A DNA stretch of 6,541 nt from Nitrospinaceae bacterium (GCA_012961055.1 DUAA01000075.1:1-6541), one strand, 5' to 3'; positions 1 through 6,013 are shown, counted from the first letter of the stretch. The notes: generated by a model not told the origin, from the letters alone. A program made the numbers and translations.

Positions 1-488
1 ATATATTTAATAATATCTGGCGTCACAATCGTATCGACCTGATTCCAAAGTGTCACCTCTCCATCATGAACCAAGATACCATGCTCAGGGAAATAATCCT
101 GCTTATTCAATGAGGGTGTAGGCGTCAGCGTCAGTCCCTTGATCTCCAATGTTTTAAAATCCTCAACCACGGTAACGTTTTTAAATTCCAGTTCATTGAG
201 AACTTCCAACAGAATCTCATCATTGGGTGCCAGTACGACAGCGTCCGAAGCGAGAATATCTGTACTTCCCGCAATATAAGCAAGAGTGCGGATGTCAAAA
301 TGATCCTGGTGTCGATGCGATATGTTTAAAATATCTACCTTAGGGAGTTTTGCCAAGTCTAGATCAATACTCGGACATTGAACATTGCACTCTTCCCATA
401 AGTAGTCAAAAAACACCGGGTCTGTCAGTAGCGTAGTCTCACGCGACTGAATAAGCAGGCAGGCATGTGAAATCAAGGTCGAAATCAT
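1..488 (-). CDS. MBL-fold metal-dependent hydrolase, N-terminal part (C-terminus beyond the left edge)
   Basis: An open frame of 162 codons starts at ATG 488-486 and runs off position 1 without a stop. The protein begins MISTLISHACLLIQS, then has LLTDP (residues 20-24) and the metal-binding motif SHRHQDHFD (57-65). This supplies the HxHxDH signature of the metallo-beta-lactamase fold, with His58, His60, Asp62 and His63. The opening 'SHA.LLI...LTDP' layout is typical of UlaG-like hydrolases. Asp152 in NQVDT is a plausible bridging metal ligand. The segment TPTPS (122-126), where many relatives carry a further His ligand, has none, so the second metal site may differ. An in-frame TAA two codons upstream makes ATG 488 the first possible start. 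No Shine-Dalgarno is visible. It is probably a soluble cytoplasmic enzyme; the substrate is unknown. It is transcribed away from the gene at 682. Confidence 0.85.
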   Translation of the reverse strand, partial: MISTLISHACLLIQSRETTLLTDPVFFDYLWEECNVQCPSIDLDLAKLPKVDILNISHRHQDHFDIRTLAYIAGSTDILASDAVVLAPNDEILLEVLNELEFKNVTVVEDFKTLEIKGLTLTPTPSLNKQDYFPEHGILVHDGEVTLWNQVDTIVTPDIIKY

Positions 489-681
489 ATTTTACAATTA
501 ATTTTCATTGTGAATTAGCTTCAAACCGGTAAGACTAACCGAACCAAATCAAGAACTCAACTGGTATAATGAATAGAAGTGGATTGAACCCTTTTTATTC
601 CCAACGCATCATAAGTGCTTGGACTTGACATTTCTAAAATATTTCAACAATATGACACTTTCTTAACATTGAAATTTTGCT
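489..681. other. Divergent intergenic region
   Basis: This 193-base AT-rich gap lies between the minus-strand MBL-fold gene and the plus-strand hypothetical gene. A perfect TATAAT on the plus strand at 565-570 has no convincing -35 partner. A better-placed candidate promoter lies at 625-653. An ATG on the minus strand at 508-506 opens only a seven-codon frame, whose TGA overlaps the MBL start (ATGA-type overlap). This is probably chance. I see no RNA gene or strong hairpin here. Confidence 0.6.
625..653 (+). promoter_or_regulatory. Candidate promoter for the hypothetical gene at 682
   Basis: A perfect -35 box TTGACA (625-630) is followed after 17 bases by CAATAT (648-653), a weak -10. This would start transcription near 660, about 20 bases before the ATG at 682. 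The -35 and spacing are good; the -10 matches only three of six positions. Confidence 0.35.
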
Positions 682-1236
682 ATGAACGATATGAATGAAA
701 TGGACCAATCTGTAAGTTTTGAAGAAGGTAAGATCTGCCCGTTACCCATTGAGGGTCATGGGGGGGGACTTTCCTTTTCTCCCACCGGCGATATGCTGCT
801 GGTTGCCTCCCTGCCCCACCCTTCCGAATCTCAAATAAAAGCATTTAGTGGGAAATGGAGAGCCAAATTGATAACGGAGTCGGAGTTTCCTTCCATCCCA
901 ATTTTCGCCGTGGATAGTGAAGACTGGCTACTGGAAACGCCTTGTAATCCAGCTCAACAGGAAAAAGAATCTCCCGGCTTCATTGAAGCCCTGTATTCCA
1001 AGGAAGACCATAGCATGGTCGCTGTCCTGGTCGATTCCGAAACCAAAATCATCCAGAAGATTCTTCATGTTCCGCTGGAAGAAATGTTCATCGAAAGATT
1101 GGTAATGTCCTGGAACCCTTATAAAACTGCCGGAGACAAATACACTACAACCTTCACAGCTGAAAGCTTCATCACCAAGATCAATGAAATATTTAAAATG
1201 AAAAGCTCACAGGAACTCTGGCGCACCTCCTGGTAA
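682..1236 (+). CDS. Hypothetical protein, 184 aa
   Basis: A complete frame begins MNDMNEMDQS and ends ELWRTSW. I do not recognise a named family. It has no signal peptide and no membrane segment, so it should be a soluble cytoplasmic protein. GGLSFSPTGDMLLVAS (residues 28-43) resembles one beta-propeller or WD-like strand pair, but the rest does not repeat it. Residues around WRAKLITESEFPSIPIFAV and the later VAVLVDSETKIIQ suggest a small alpha/beta fold. The shape (SP.G.ML..., then a hydrophobic core, then VLVD..T.I) recalls uncharacterised bacterial proteins seen in many phyla; this is from memory and unconfirmed. The start is uncertain: ATGs at 682, 691 and 700 are in frame and none has a Shine-Dalgarno. 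The gene stands alone between a divergent MBL-fold gene and a convergent LRR gene. Frame length and composition support real coding. Confidence 0.75.
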   Translation: MNDMNEMDQSVSFEEGKICPLPIEGHGGGLSFSPTGDMLLVASLPHPSESQIKAFSGKWRAKLITESEFPSIPIFAVDSEDWLLETPCNPAQQEKESPGFIEALYSKEDHSMVAVLVDSETKIIQKILHVPLEEMFIERLVMSWNPYKTAGDKYTTTFTAESFITKINEIFKMKSSQELWRTSW

Positions 1237-1251
1237 TGGCGATGCCGCCAT
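1236..1251 (+). terminator. Small GC-rich hairpin at the stop of the hypothetical gene
   Basis: ATGGCG (1236-1241) pairs with CGCCAT (1246-1251) around the four-base loop ATGC, starting on the last base of the stop codon. No U-tract follows, so it is not a standard intrinsic terminator. It could protect the mRNA 3' end or be incidental. Confidence 0.25.
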
Positions 1252-1363
1252 AGGCAAGGGGTCAAAAATTTAAGATACGAATTATAATATCTCGACTTCT
1301 GGAAATAGGCCTTCAATATTTCTCCCTTACAAGAGAAACATTACAATTCTGAAAGGACTCTCA

Positions 1364-1423
1364 ATGGCCGAGAAACGCTATGCTTGCAAACAAAGTAATT
1401 GCACGCTGGCCTTTGCCAAATAG
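1364..1423 (+). CDS. Possible 19-aa small protein with two cysteines
   Basis: ATG 1364 opens a 19-codon frame, MAEKRYACKQSNCTLAFAK, ending at TAG 1421-1423. It is preceded by AAAGGA (about 1352-1357) at a good Shine-Dalgarno distance. A perfect TATAAT lies at 1283-1288, but with no convincing -35. The product is basic and has a Cys-x4-Cys pair like half of a zinc knuckle. It could be a genuine small protein, the surviving start of a decayed zinc-ribbon gene, or chance. Its stop directly abuts the stop codon of the convergent LRR gene at 1424. No homolog is recognised. Confidence 0.3.
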   Translation: MAEKRYACKQSNCTLAFAK

Positions 1424-2620
1424 TTATTCCTTTTCATATTCCGTTTCATCGTCGAGATCTTCTTCTTCCTCAATTTCTTCGATATCTTCAATGTCTTCGA
1501 ATTCTTCTTCCTCTTCTTCCTCTTCTTCTATTTCTTCTTCGCGGTCAAATTCTGGATACTCAAGTTGTTGCAGATGATCAGGTTCAGCCATTAATTCAAA
1601 CCCATCTTCGGTCGTATTATTCTCTTCCATATATAGGCGAAGTAGGTTCGTCATACATTCTTCTTCACAGAGAGCATTGATGCCATCATCTGTGATTCCG
1701 GCATTTTCTACCATCAGCACTTGAAGGTTCTGAAAGGTTTGTGATTTAATAATGCTGATAAAACCTTCGTCTCCAATTTTGTTACGATCGAGAGATAGCA
1801 GAGTAACATTCTTCAAATATTCACTGCTGGCTAAAAATGCCATACCTTTTGCTGTAACCTTATTAAGTTCCAAATAGAGGTGGGTCAATTCTTTTAATTC
1901 TTCACATTCGGCAATGCATTTACACTCCACATCCCCAATACCCAAATTACTGAGATCCAGCTTATTTCCCTCTTCACTAAGTCGAGCACGAATAAGGTTT
2001 AACACTTTAAATTCTGCCAAAGCATCCAACCCTTTTTGAGTTAATGCATTATCTGTAAGATCGATAGTTTGTAATTTTGGCAGGCATTTACTTTTGGACA
2101 AGGCCACAGCCCCTTCATCCGTAATCTGGTTTTTTCTGAGATCCATAAGTTCCAGACTACTGAAGGACTTAGCCCCAGCCAAATATTTCAATCCCTCATC
2201 ACCGATCTGATTTTCTGACAATGCAAGGGATGTCAACCTTTCCATATGAGGAGATTCAGCCAAACACCGCGTCCCTTCAGGACCAATTCCATTCCACGCC
2301 AACCTAAGCGATTTAAGGTTGGGCATCTTTTCAGTTTCAGCTATATATTTAACACCCTCATCACCAATTTTATTTTTATATAATTTTAATGATTCCAGGT
2401 TTGCTAGTTTGTCTGACTCTGCTAGTGCTTGCGCCGATAGGGCCGACAGTTTTTTTCCATTGATAGTCAGCCTCCTAATTTGTTTGATAGATCGAGATTT
2501 AGCCATCTCCCGCACCGCATCATCGCCAAACTTGGAGTAAGAAAAATCGAGGGTATGATAGTCGCGACTCAATCTGAATCCGTTTCGGATCAACCCCTCA
2601 ATGTTGTAGAATTTTTTCAC
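1424..2620 (-). CDS. Leucine-rich-repeat protein with acidic C-terminal tail, ~398 aa
   Basis: Twelve LRR units of exactly 27 residues run from about residue 20 to 351. They share the consensus xLxxLxLxxNxIGDEGxxxLAxS, as in NLKSLRLAWNGIGPEG and SLELMDLRKNQITDEG. This resembles the ribonuclease-inhibitor-like class, with a solenoid of beta strands and helices used for protein binding. The register is broken once by about eight extra residues near 205-216. A tail (359-398) follows with 30 Glu/Asp in 40 residues. No signal peptide or membrane segment is visible, so it is probably cytoplasmic, or secreted by a route not readable here. I chose GTG 2620 because GGAG (2630-2627) lies six bases upstream. 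A TTG at 2632 would add four residues but has no ribosome binding site. The gene sits 12 bases after the alpha/beta hydrolase stop and is probably co-transcribed with it. The binding partner is unknown. Confidence 0.9.
   Translation of the reverse strand: MKKFYNIEGLIRNGFRLSRDYHTLDFSYSKFGDDAVREMAKSRSIKQIRRLTINGKKLSALSAQALAESDKLANLESLKLYKNKIGDEGVKYIAETEKMPNLKSLRLAWNGIGPEGTRCLAESPHMERLTSLALSENQIGDEGLKYLAGAKSFSSLELMDLRKNQITDEGAVALSKSKCLPKLQTIDLTDNALTQKGLDALAEFKVLNLIRARLSEEGNKLDLSNLGIGDVECKCIAECEELKELTHLYLELNKVTAKGMAFLASSEYLKNVTLLSLDRNKIGDEGFISIIKSQTFQNLQVLMVENAGITDDGINALCEEECMTNLLRLYMEENNTTEDGFELMAEPDHLQQLEYPEFDREEEIEEEEEEEEEFEDIEDIEEIEEEEDLDDETEYEKE
1427..1546 (-). repeat. GAA/GAG-rich tract encoding the acidic tail
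   Basis: The last 40 codons of the LRR gene are dominated by GAA, GAG and GAT. They include nine consecutive Glu codons and an EDIEDIEEIEEEED stretch. On the plus strand this reads as a polypyrimidine run of TTC/CTC triplets, which creates artificial Ser-rich or Leu-rich open frames in other registers. Such triplet tracts can change length by slippage. Confidence 0.8.
1568..2563 (-). repeat. Twelve 81-bp leucine-rich-repeat units
   Basis: The coding sequence has an 81-base period. Taking GTG 2620 as residue 1, units begin near residues 20, 47, 74, 101, 128, 155, 182, 217, 244, 271, 298 and 325. All intervals are 27 except one of 35. The DNA is well diverged between units, so this is old protein-level repetition rather than recent tandem duplication. 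Confidence 0.8.
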
Positions 2621-2626
2621 AATGAA

Positions 2627-2630
2627 CTCC
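2627..2630 (-). promoter_or_regulatory. Ribosome binding site deciding the LRR start
   Basis: GGAG on the minus strand lies six bases before GTG 2620-2618 and just downstream of the hydrolase stop (TGA 2635-2633). It overlaps the alternative TTG start at 2632, so it can serve only the GTG. The closeness to the stop codon suggests translational coupling. Confidence 0.55.
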
Positions 2631-2632
2631 AA

Positions 2633-3385
2633 TCACAAAGAATCAAAAAATCGTTTTATGGTGCTGAAGTAGGTAGGATTCATCATCATATCGTTATGCC
2701 CTACCCCTTCAAGTATTTCTAGATGTTTCAATTTGGACCCCGCATTATCATAGTTTAATTTTGCTTCATGCGGAGAGATTAAAATATCATCGGCACCATG
2801 CATAATAAGAAGTGGACACTTCACCAGCTTGATCTTCTGGCTATTATTAAAAATTTCGTCTTCTTCTGAAGTAATTTTGTCAATTTTCAATCCACGCCTT
2901 TCCACAAGTGGAATAGGATCTGCGTACCCACTCTCAAGAATACAACCTGCAATGTCAAAACGCTTTGCACAAAGATCCAACGCCGGAGCACAGCCTAGAG
3001 ACCTGCCCATAATACAGACTTTTTCCTTTAACTTACTACCTGATTTCAGTTGTTCAAAGATTATGTGGGCATCTTCCAGAGACGATCTCAGGGTCGGAGA
3101 GCCGCTGCTCCTGCCGTAGCCACGAAAATCCGCTATAATCAATTCCGCTCCCAACACATTAAAATGTTCTGCCAAATTATCATAATCTGATACGATTTCT
3201 CCATTACCATGGAAGAACAATAAACTGAAATAGGCTGCAGGCGATGGGTGTCTACGGATATGAATAAATACCCCTGGTTCTACTTCAACTTGAATTTCAT
3301 CAGAGTTTGGGGGTGTGGGAAGCGCATCTCCACGTGGAAAAAAGAGATTTGTATTAAAAGCATTAGAGTCGAAAATCGAAGACAT
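2633..3385 (-). CDS. Alpha/beta hydrolase (serine hydrolase, BEM46/ABHD13-like), 250 aa
   Basis: A complete alpha/beta-hydrolase fold protein. It has the oxyanion-hole motif HGNGE (residues 59-63), the strand-turn ADFRGYGRSSG (85-95), the nucleophile elbow GRSLG with Ser129 (127-131), the acid HGADD with Asp200 (196-200), and the catalytic His230 in GVGHND. The HGN..., D.RGYG.S and GRSLG layout is that of the BEM46/ABHD13 and prolyl-oligopeptidase-related hydrolases of about 250-300 residues. These are esterases or acyl-transfer enzymes with mostly unknown substrates. No signal peptide or membrane anchor is visible, unlike many BEM46 proteins, so it is probably cytoplasmic. ATG 3385 is supported by AAGGAT at a 7-base spacing. 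It is the first gene of a probable two-gene unit with the LRR protein, and is divergent from aconitase. Confidence 0.9.
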   Translation of the reverse strand: MSSIFDSNAFNTNLFFPRGDALPTPPNSDEIQVEVEPGVFIHIRRHPSPAAYFSLLFFHGNGEIVSDYDNLAEHFNVLGAELIIADFRGYGRSSGSPTLRSSLEDAHIIFEQLKSGSKLKEKVCIMGRSLGCAPALDLCAKRFDIAGCILESGYADPIPLVERRGLKIDKITSEEDEIFNNSQKIKLVKCPLLIMHGADDILISPHEAKLNYDNAGSKLKHLEILEGVGHNDMMMNPTYFSTIKRFFDSL

Positions 3386-3392
3386 AATTCTT

Positions 3393-3398
3393 ATCCTT
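3393..3398 (-). promoter_or_regulatory. Ribosome binding site of the alpha/beta hydrolase
   Basis: AAGGAT on the minus strand lies seven bases before ATG 3385-3383, which supports that start. Confidence 0.7.
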
Positions 3399-3442
3399 AA
3401 AAAATAGAAGATAAATGCATAAATAATTGAATTTTATATAAA

Positions 3443-3470
3443 ATTATCCTCTAAAACCTTATTTTGATAA
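3443..3470 (-). promoter_or_regulatory. Candidate promoter of the hydrolase/LRR unit
   Basis: On the minus strand TTATCA (3470-3465, four of six matches to TTGACA) and GATAAT (3448-3443, five of six to TATAAT) are separated by 16 bases. The start would be near 3435, giving a leader of about 50 bases. The surrounding sequence is very AT-rich, so other -10-like boxes (for example TATAAA just downstream) are possible. Confidence 0.35.
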
Positions 3471-3507
3471 CTATTGAAATCCATTTAAAATAATGCCAAA
3501 ATGTGCG

Positions 3508-3536
3508 CCTCTAAAAAGTGGCCTTTTTATATGAGG
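3508..3536. repeat. AT-rich inverted repeat upstream of the aconitase promoter
   Basis: AAAAAG (3513-3518) pairs with CTTTTT (3523-3528) around the loop TGGC. CCTC (3508-3511) can pair with GAGG (3533-3536) across a one-against-four bulge. It resembles a weak bidirectional terminator or an operator. No gene ends here, so an upstream regulatory site or insulator is the likelier role, if it has one. Confidence 0.3.
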
Positions 3537-3583
3537 AGTTCCTTCAAAATTGAAATTTTATAGTTTACGGTTTGCTACCTAAT

Positions 3584-3612
3584 GTAACAGGGGTGCTCAA
3601 AGCGGTTATAAT
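3584..3612 (+). promoter_or_regulatory. Probable aconitase promoter
   Basis: GTAACA (3584-3589, four of six matches to TTGACA) is followed after exactly 17 bases by a perfect TATAAT (3607-3612). The start would be near 3619, leaving a leader of about 80 bases that contains the 3621-3660 hairpin and the ribosome binding site. Confidence 0.55.
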
Positions 3613-3620
3613 ATTTTAAA

Positions 3621-3660
3621 ATCGGCCTTGAAAATTTGATCGGTAATTTTGTATGCCGGT
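3621..3660 (+). promoter_or_regulatory. Symmetric hairpin in the aconitase leader
   Basis: ATCGGC (3621-3626) pairs with GCCGGT (3655-3660), with one G-U pair. After a four-against-four internal loop (CTTG/GTAT), AAAATT (3631-3636) pairs with AATTTT (3645-3650) around an eight-base loop, TGATCGGT. It begins within a few bases of the predicted transcription start and ends 26 bases before the Shine-Dalgarno. It could stabilise the 5' end or be a binding site. No known riboswitch or iron-responsive element consensus is recognised. Confidence 0.4.
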
Positions 3661-3686
3661 CTTCTATTTAAACCCTTTCTAAAAAT

Positions 3687-3693
3687 AAGGTGA
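3687..3693 (+). promoter_or_regulatory. Ribosome binding site of aconitase
   Basis: AAGGTGA ends six bases before ATG 3700. The spacing favours this ATG over the second in-frame ATG at 3706. Confidence 0.7.
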
Positions 3694-3699
3694 AGTCTA

Positions 3700-5952
3700 A
3701 TGTTAATGGAATTAGCTCCAATTGAAAAGCTGTTTAAGTCCTATGCAAGTATTTGTGATGCTGCCCGAAAAAATTTGGGTAGAGACCTGACCATAGTAGA
3801 AAAAATCCTTTTTACCCATATGGACCCCGGCACCGACTATTCTAAATTAGAGCGAGGTGTTTCCAACATTTTTCTTAACCCTGACAGGGTAGCCATGCAG
3901 GATGCTACGGCACAAATGGCAATCCTTCAGTTTATATCAGCAAAAATGCCCAAGGTAGCTGTCCCCACAACTGTTCACTGTGATCACTTGATTCAGGCTT
4001 ATTCCGGCGCAACAACTGATCTTCAGGCTGCTGAAGAGGTAAATAAAGAAGTGTATGATTTCCTACGCTCTGCCTCAATGAAGTATGGTATGGGGTTCTG
4101 GAAACCGGGTTCAGGAATCATTCATCAGGTCGTGTATGAAAACTATGCCTGTCCTGGAACTATGATGATAGGCACAGACTCCCACACCCCGAACGCGGGT
4201 GGTATGGGCACCATTGCTATTGGCGTAGGGGGTGCCGATGCGGTTGATGTGATGACCAATCAGCCTTTCATGACAAAGATGCCTAAACTGATTGGTATTA
4301 AATTAACCGGTCAATTGAGCGGCTGGACAGCATCCAAGGATGTTATCCTAAAAGTAGCGACCATGCTTACGGTTAAAGGTGGAACAGGTAAAATTGTAGA
4401 ATACTTTGGCGAGGGAGCACGATCTATGAGTGCTACTGGTAAAGGTACCATCACTAATATGGGTGCAGAAATTGGTGCAACCACATCCACCTTCGGCTAT
4501 GACGAGATGATGGATCCCTATCTACGTGCAACGGACCGTGGACCTATTGCAGACTTGTGCAAACAGTATGCTGACGACTTGAGGTCTGATCCTTCTGTAG
4601 AAGCTGATCCTGAAAAATACTACGATGAGTATTATGAAATTGATCTGAACAGTTTGGAACCTCATATAGTTGGACCGCATACACCGGATCTCGGCAGAGA
4701 GGTATCTGCAATGAGCGCCGAAGTAGATGAAAAAGACTATCCTGAAAAGATTTCTGCTGCTTTGATCGGTTCATGTACCAACTCCAGTTATGAAGACATG
4801 ACTCGTGCTGTCAGTCTGGTTCGACAGGCTAAAATAGCTGGGTTGAAAGCAAAATCCCCTCTTTTGGTCACCCCAGGGTCGGAAACCATTTATCAGACGA
4901 TCAAGCGTGATGGAATCCTTGAGGAGTTTGAAGAGGTTGGTGGAACAGTTCTAGCAAATGCCTGCGGCCCGTGTATAGGACAATGGAAACGGGATGATAT
5001 GAAGAAAGGTGATAAAAATAGCATCCTCACTTCTTATAACCGTAACTTTGCCAAACGAAACGATGGTAACCCTGAGACTTTGGGCTTCATCAGCAGCCCT
5101 GAGTTAGTAGTGGCCATGGCATTTGGAGGTTCCATGAAGTTTAATCCACTGACTGACTCCTTAAAAGACAAAGATGGAAACGATTTTAAATTCCAGCCTC
5201 CTGAAGGAGAGGTTCTGCCACCTAATGGCTATACTCCACAGGATGCCGGATTTGAAATACCGACCATGTCAGGAGAGGTGGTCATCGATCCGGCCAGTGA
5301 ACGGCTAGCAGCTCTGGAGCCCTTCCCCAAACAGGATCCTGTTAAAGACTATCAAGATCTACCGGTACTATTCAAGGCCAGCGGCAAATGTACCACTGAC
5401 CATATTTCGCAGGCGGGTCCCTGGCTCAAATTCCGTGGCCATCTTGATAATATCAGCAACAACATGTTCCTAGGTGCCACTAACGCCTTCCATCCCGACA
5501 CCGGATTTGGTAATAATCCTGTAACCGGTGAAGAGAGTTTGGAACTCAACAAAATCGCACGTAACCTGAAAGAATCAGGATTGGGTTGGGTTGCGTTTGC
5601 CGGGGAAAATGTAGGCGAAGGTTCCAGCCGTGAGCATGCGGCCATGGAACCCCGTCATATGGGATGTTTGGCATTTGTTGCCCATTCATACGCTCGTATT
5701 TTTGAAGCCAACCTGAAGAAGCAGGCTGTCCTTCCCTTAACGTTTACGGATAAAGCTGATTACGATAAAATTCAAGCTAAAGACCGAATTAGTTGTGAAG
5801 GTCTCGATCAAATAGCACCGGGAAAACCGGTTTCGCTGTCCATCAAGCATGAAGATGGATCCACTGAAACCATTCCAGTCAACCACACACTCAACGATAA
5901 TGAGATCAATTGGTTCAAGGCAGGATCAGCGCTAAACTCATTGACCGCCTAA
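3700..5952 (+). CDS. acn: Aconitate hydratase, mitochondrial type, 750 aa
   Basis: Aconitase interconverts citrate and isocitrate through cis-aconitate in the TCA cycle, using a [4Fe-4S] cluster in the cytoplasm. The three cluster cysteines are visible: Cys359 in GSCTNSS, and Cys422 and Cys425 in NACGPCIGQW. Substrate and active-site motifs are present: HCDH (93-96), TDSHTPNAGG (159-168), CTTDHISQAGPW (564-575) with Arg579 following, and GSSREHAAMEPRH (641-653) with Ser642 and Arg644. Numbering matches mature mammalian mitochondrial aconitase within one residue at the cysteines and exactly at Ser642/Arg644. Domains 1-3 fill roughly residues 1-500 and the swivelling domain 4 about 535-750. Length and motifs separate it from AcnA/IRP-type (~890 aa) and AcnB (~860 aa). 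All key residues are intact. It has its own promoter, ribosome binding site and terminator, so it is monocistronic. Such genes are often labelled acnA although the subtype differs. Confidence 0.97.
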   Translation: MLMELAPIEKLFKSYASICDAARKNLGRDLTIVEKILFTHMDPGTDYSKLERGVSNIFLNPDRVAMQDATAQMAILQFISAKMPKVAVPTTVHCDHLIQAYSGATTDLQAAEEVNKEVYDFLRSASMKYGMGFWKPGSGIIHQVVYENYACPGTMMIGTDSHTPNAGGMGTIAIGVGGADAVDVMTNQPFMTKMPKLIGIKLTGQLSGWTASKDVILKVATMLTVKGGTGKIVEYFGEGARSMSATGKGTITNMGAEIGATTSTFGYDEMMDPYLRATDRGPIADLCKQYADDLRSDPSVEADPEKYYDEYYEIDLNSLEPHIVGPHTPDLGREVSAMSAEVDEKDYPEKISAALIGSCTNSSYEDMTRAVSLVRQAKIAGLKAKSPLLVTPGSETIYQTIKRDGILEEFEEVGGTVLANACGPCIGQWKRDDMKKGDKNSILTSYNRNFAKRNDGNPETLGFISSPELVVAMAFGGSMKFNPLTDSLKDKDGNDFKFQPPEGEVLPPNGYTPQDAGFEIPTMSGEVVIDPASERLAALEPFPKQDPVKDYQDLPVLFKASGKCTTDHISQAGPWLKFRGHLDNISNNMFLGATNAFHPDTGFGNNPVTGEESLELNKIARNLKESGLGWVAFAGENVGEGSSREHAAMEPRHMGCLAFVAHSYARIFEANLKKQAVLPLTFTDKADYDKIQAKDRISCEGLDQIAPGKPVSLSIKHEDGSTETIPVNHTLNDNEINWFKAGSALNSLTA

Positions 5953-5981
5953 AAAGATTGACATTTTGAGTTAGAAACACC

Positions 5982-6013
5982 CCCCGGACGGTGTAATCGT
6001 CCGGGGATTTTTT
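5982..6013 (+). terminator. Intrinsic terminator of aconitase
   Basis: CCCCGGACG (5982-5990) pairs perfectly with CGTCCGGGG (5998-6006) around the loop GTGTAAT. An A and six T residues follow (6008-6013). It begins 29 bases after the aconitase stop. The T-tract is on the plus strand only, so it does not obviously serve the convergent minus-strand gene. Confidence 0.93.

Larger units (their letters stand above)
3386..3699. other. Divergent intergenic region with two candidate promoters
   Basis: This 314-base AT-rich region separates the hydrolase/LRR unit from aconitase. It holds a minus-strand promoter candidate (3443-3470), an AT-rich hairpin (3508-3536), a plus-strand promoter (3584-3612) and a leader hairpin (3621-3660). 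CCTCTAAAA occurs twice, at 3448-3456 and 3508-3516, exactly 60 bases apart. This could be a paired regulator site or chance. No coding frame is evident. Confidence 0.6.

Noticed and set aside
565..570. Perfect TATAAT on the plus strand
   Set aside because: No acceptable -35 at 16-18 bases upstream, and it is over 100 bases from the next start. The 625-653 candidate fits better.
1319..1338. TTTCTC/GAGAAA inverted repeat as a terminator for the LRR gene
   Set aside because: Six AT-rich pairs with an eight-base loop and no T-tract in the minus direction are too weak for an intrinsic terminator.
1380..1577. Plus-strand Ser-rich open frame
   Set aside because: It is the antisense reading of the Glu-rich tail of the LRR gene. 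The poly-Ser comes from TTC/CTC triplets read in another register.
1399..1680. Plus-strand Leu-rich open frame
   Set aside because: It is a second shadow of the same polypyrimidine tract and LRR coding sequence, with no ribosome binding site or recognisable domain.
1568..2563. LRR repeats as a recent tandem DNA repeat or CRISPR-like array
   Set aside because: The 81-base period is protein-level. The unit DNA sequences are highly diverged and the reading frame is continuous.
4544..4774. Minus-strand open frame inside aconitase
   Set aside because: It lies wholly within the strongly supported aconitase coding sequence and shows no domain or start signal.
5352..5645. 97-codon minus-strand open frame inside aconitase
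   Set aside because: It is antisense to the conserved swivel-domain motifs of aconitase and has no recognisable family.
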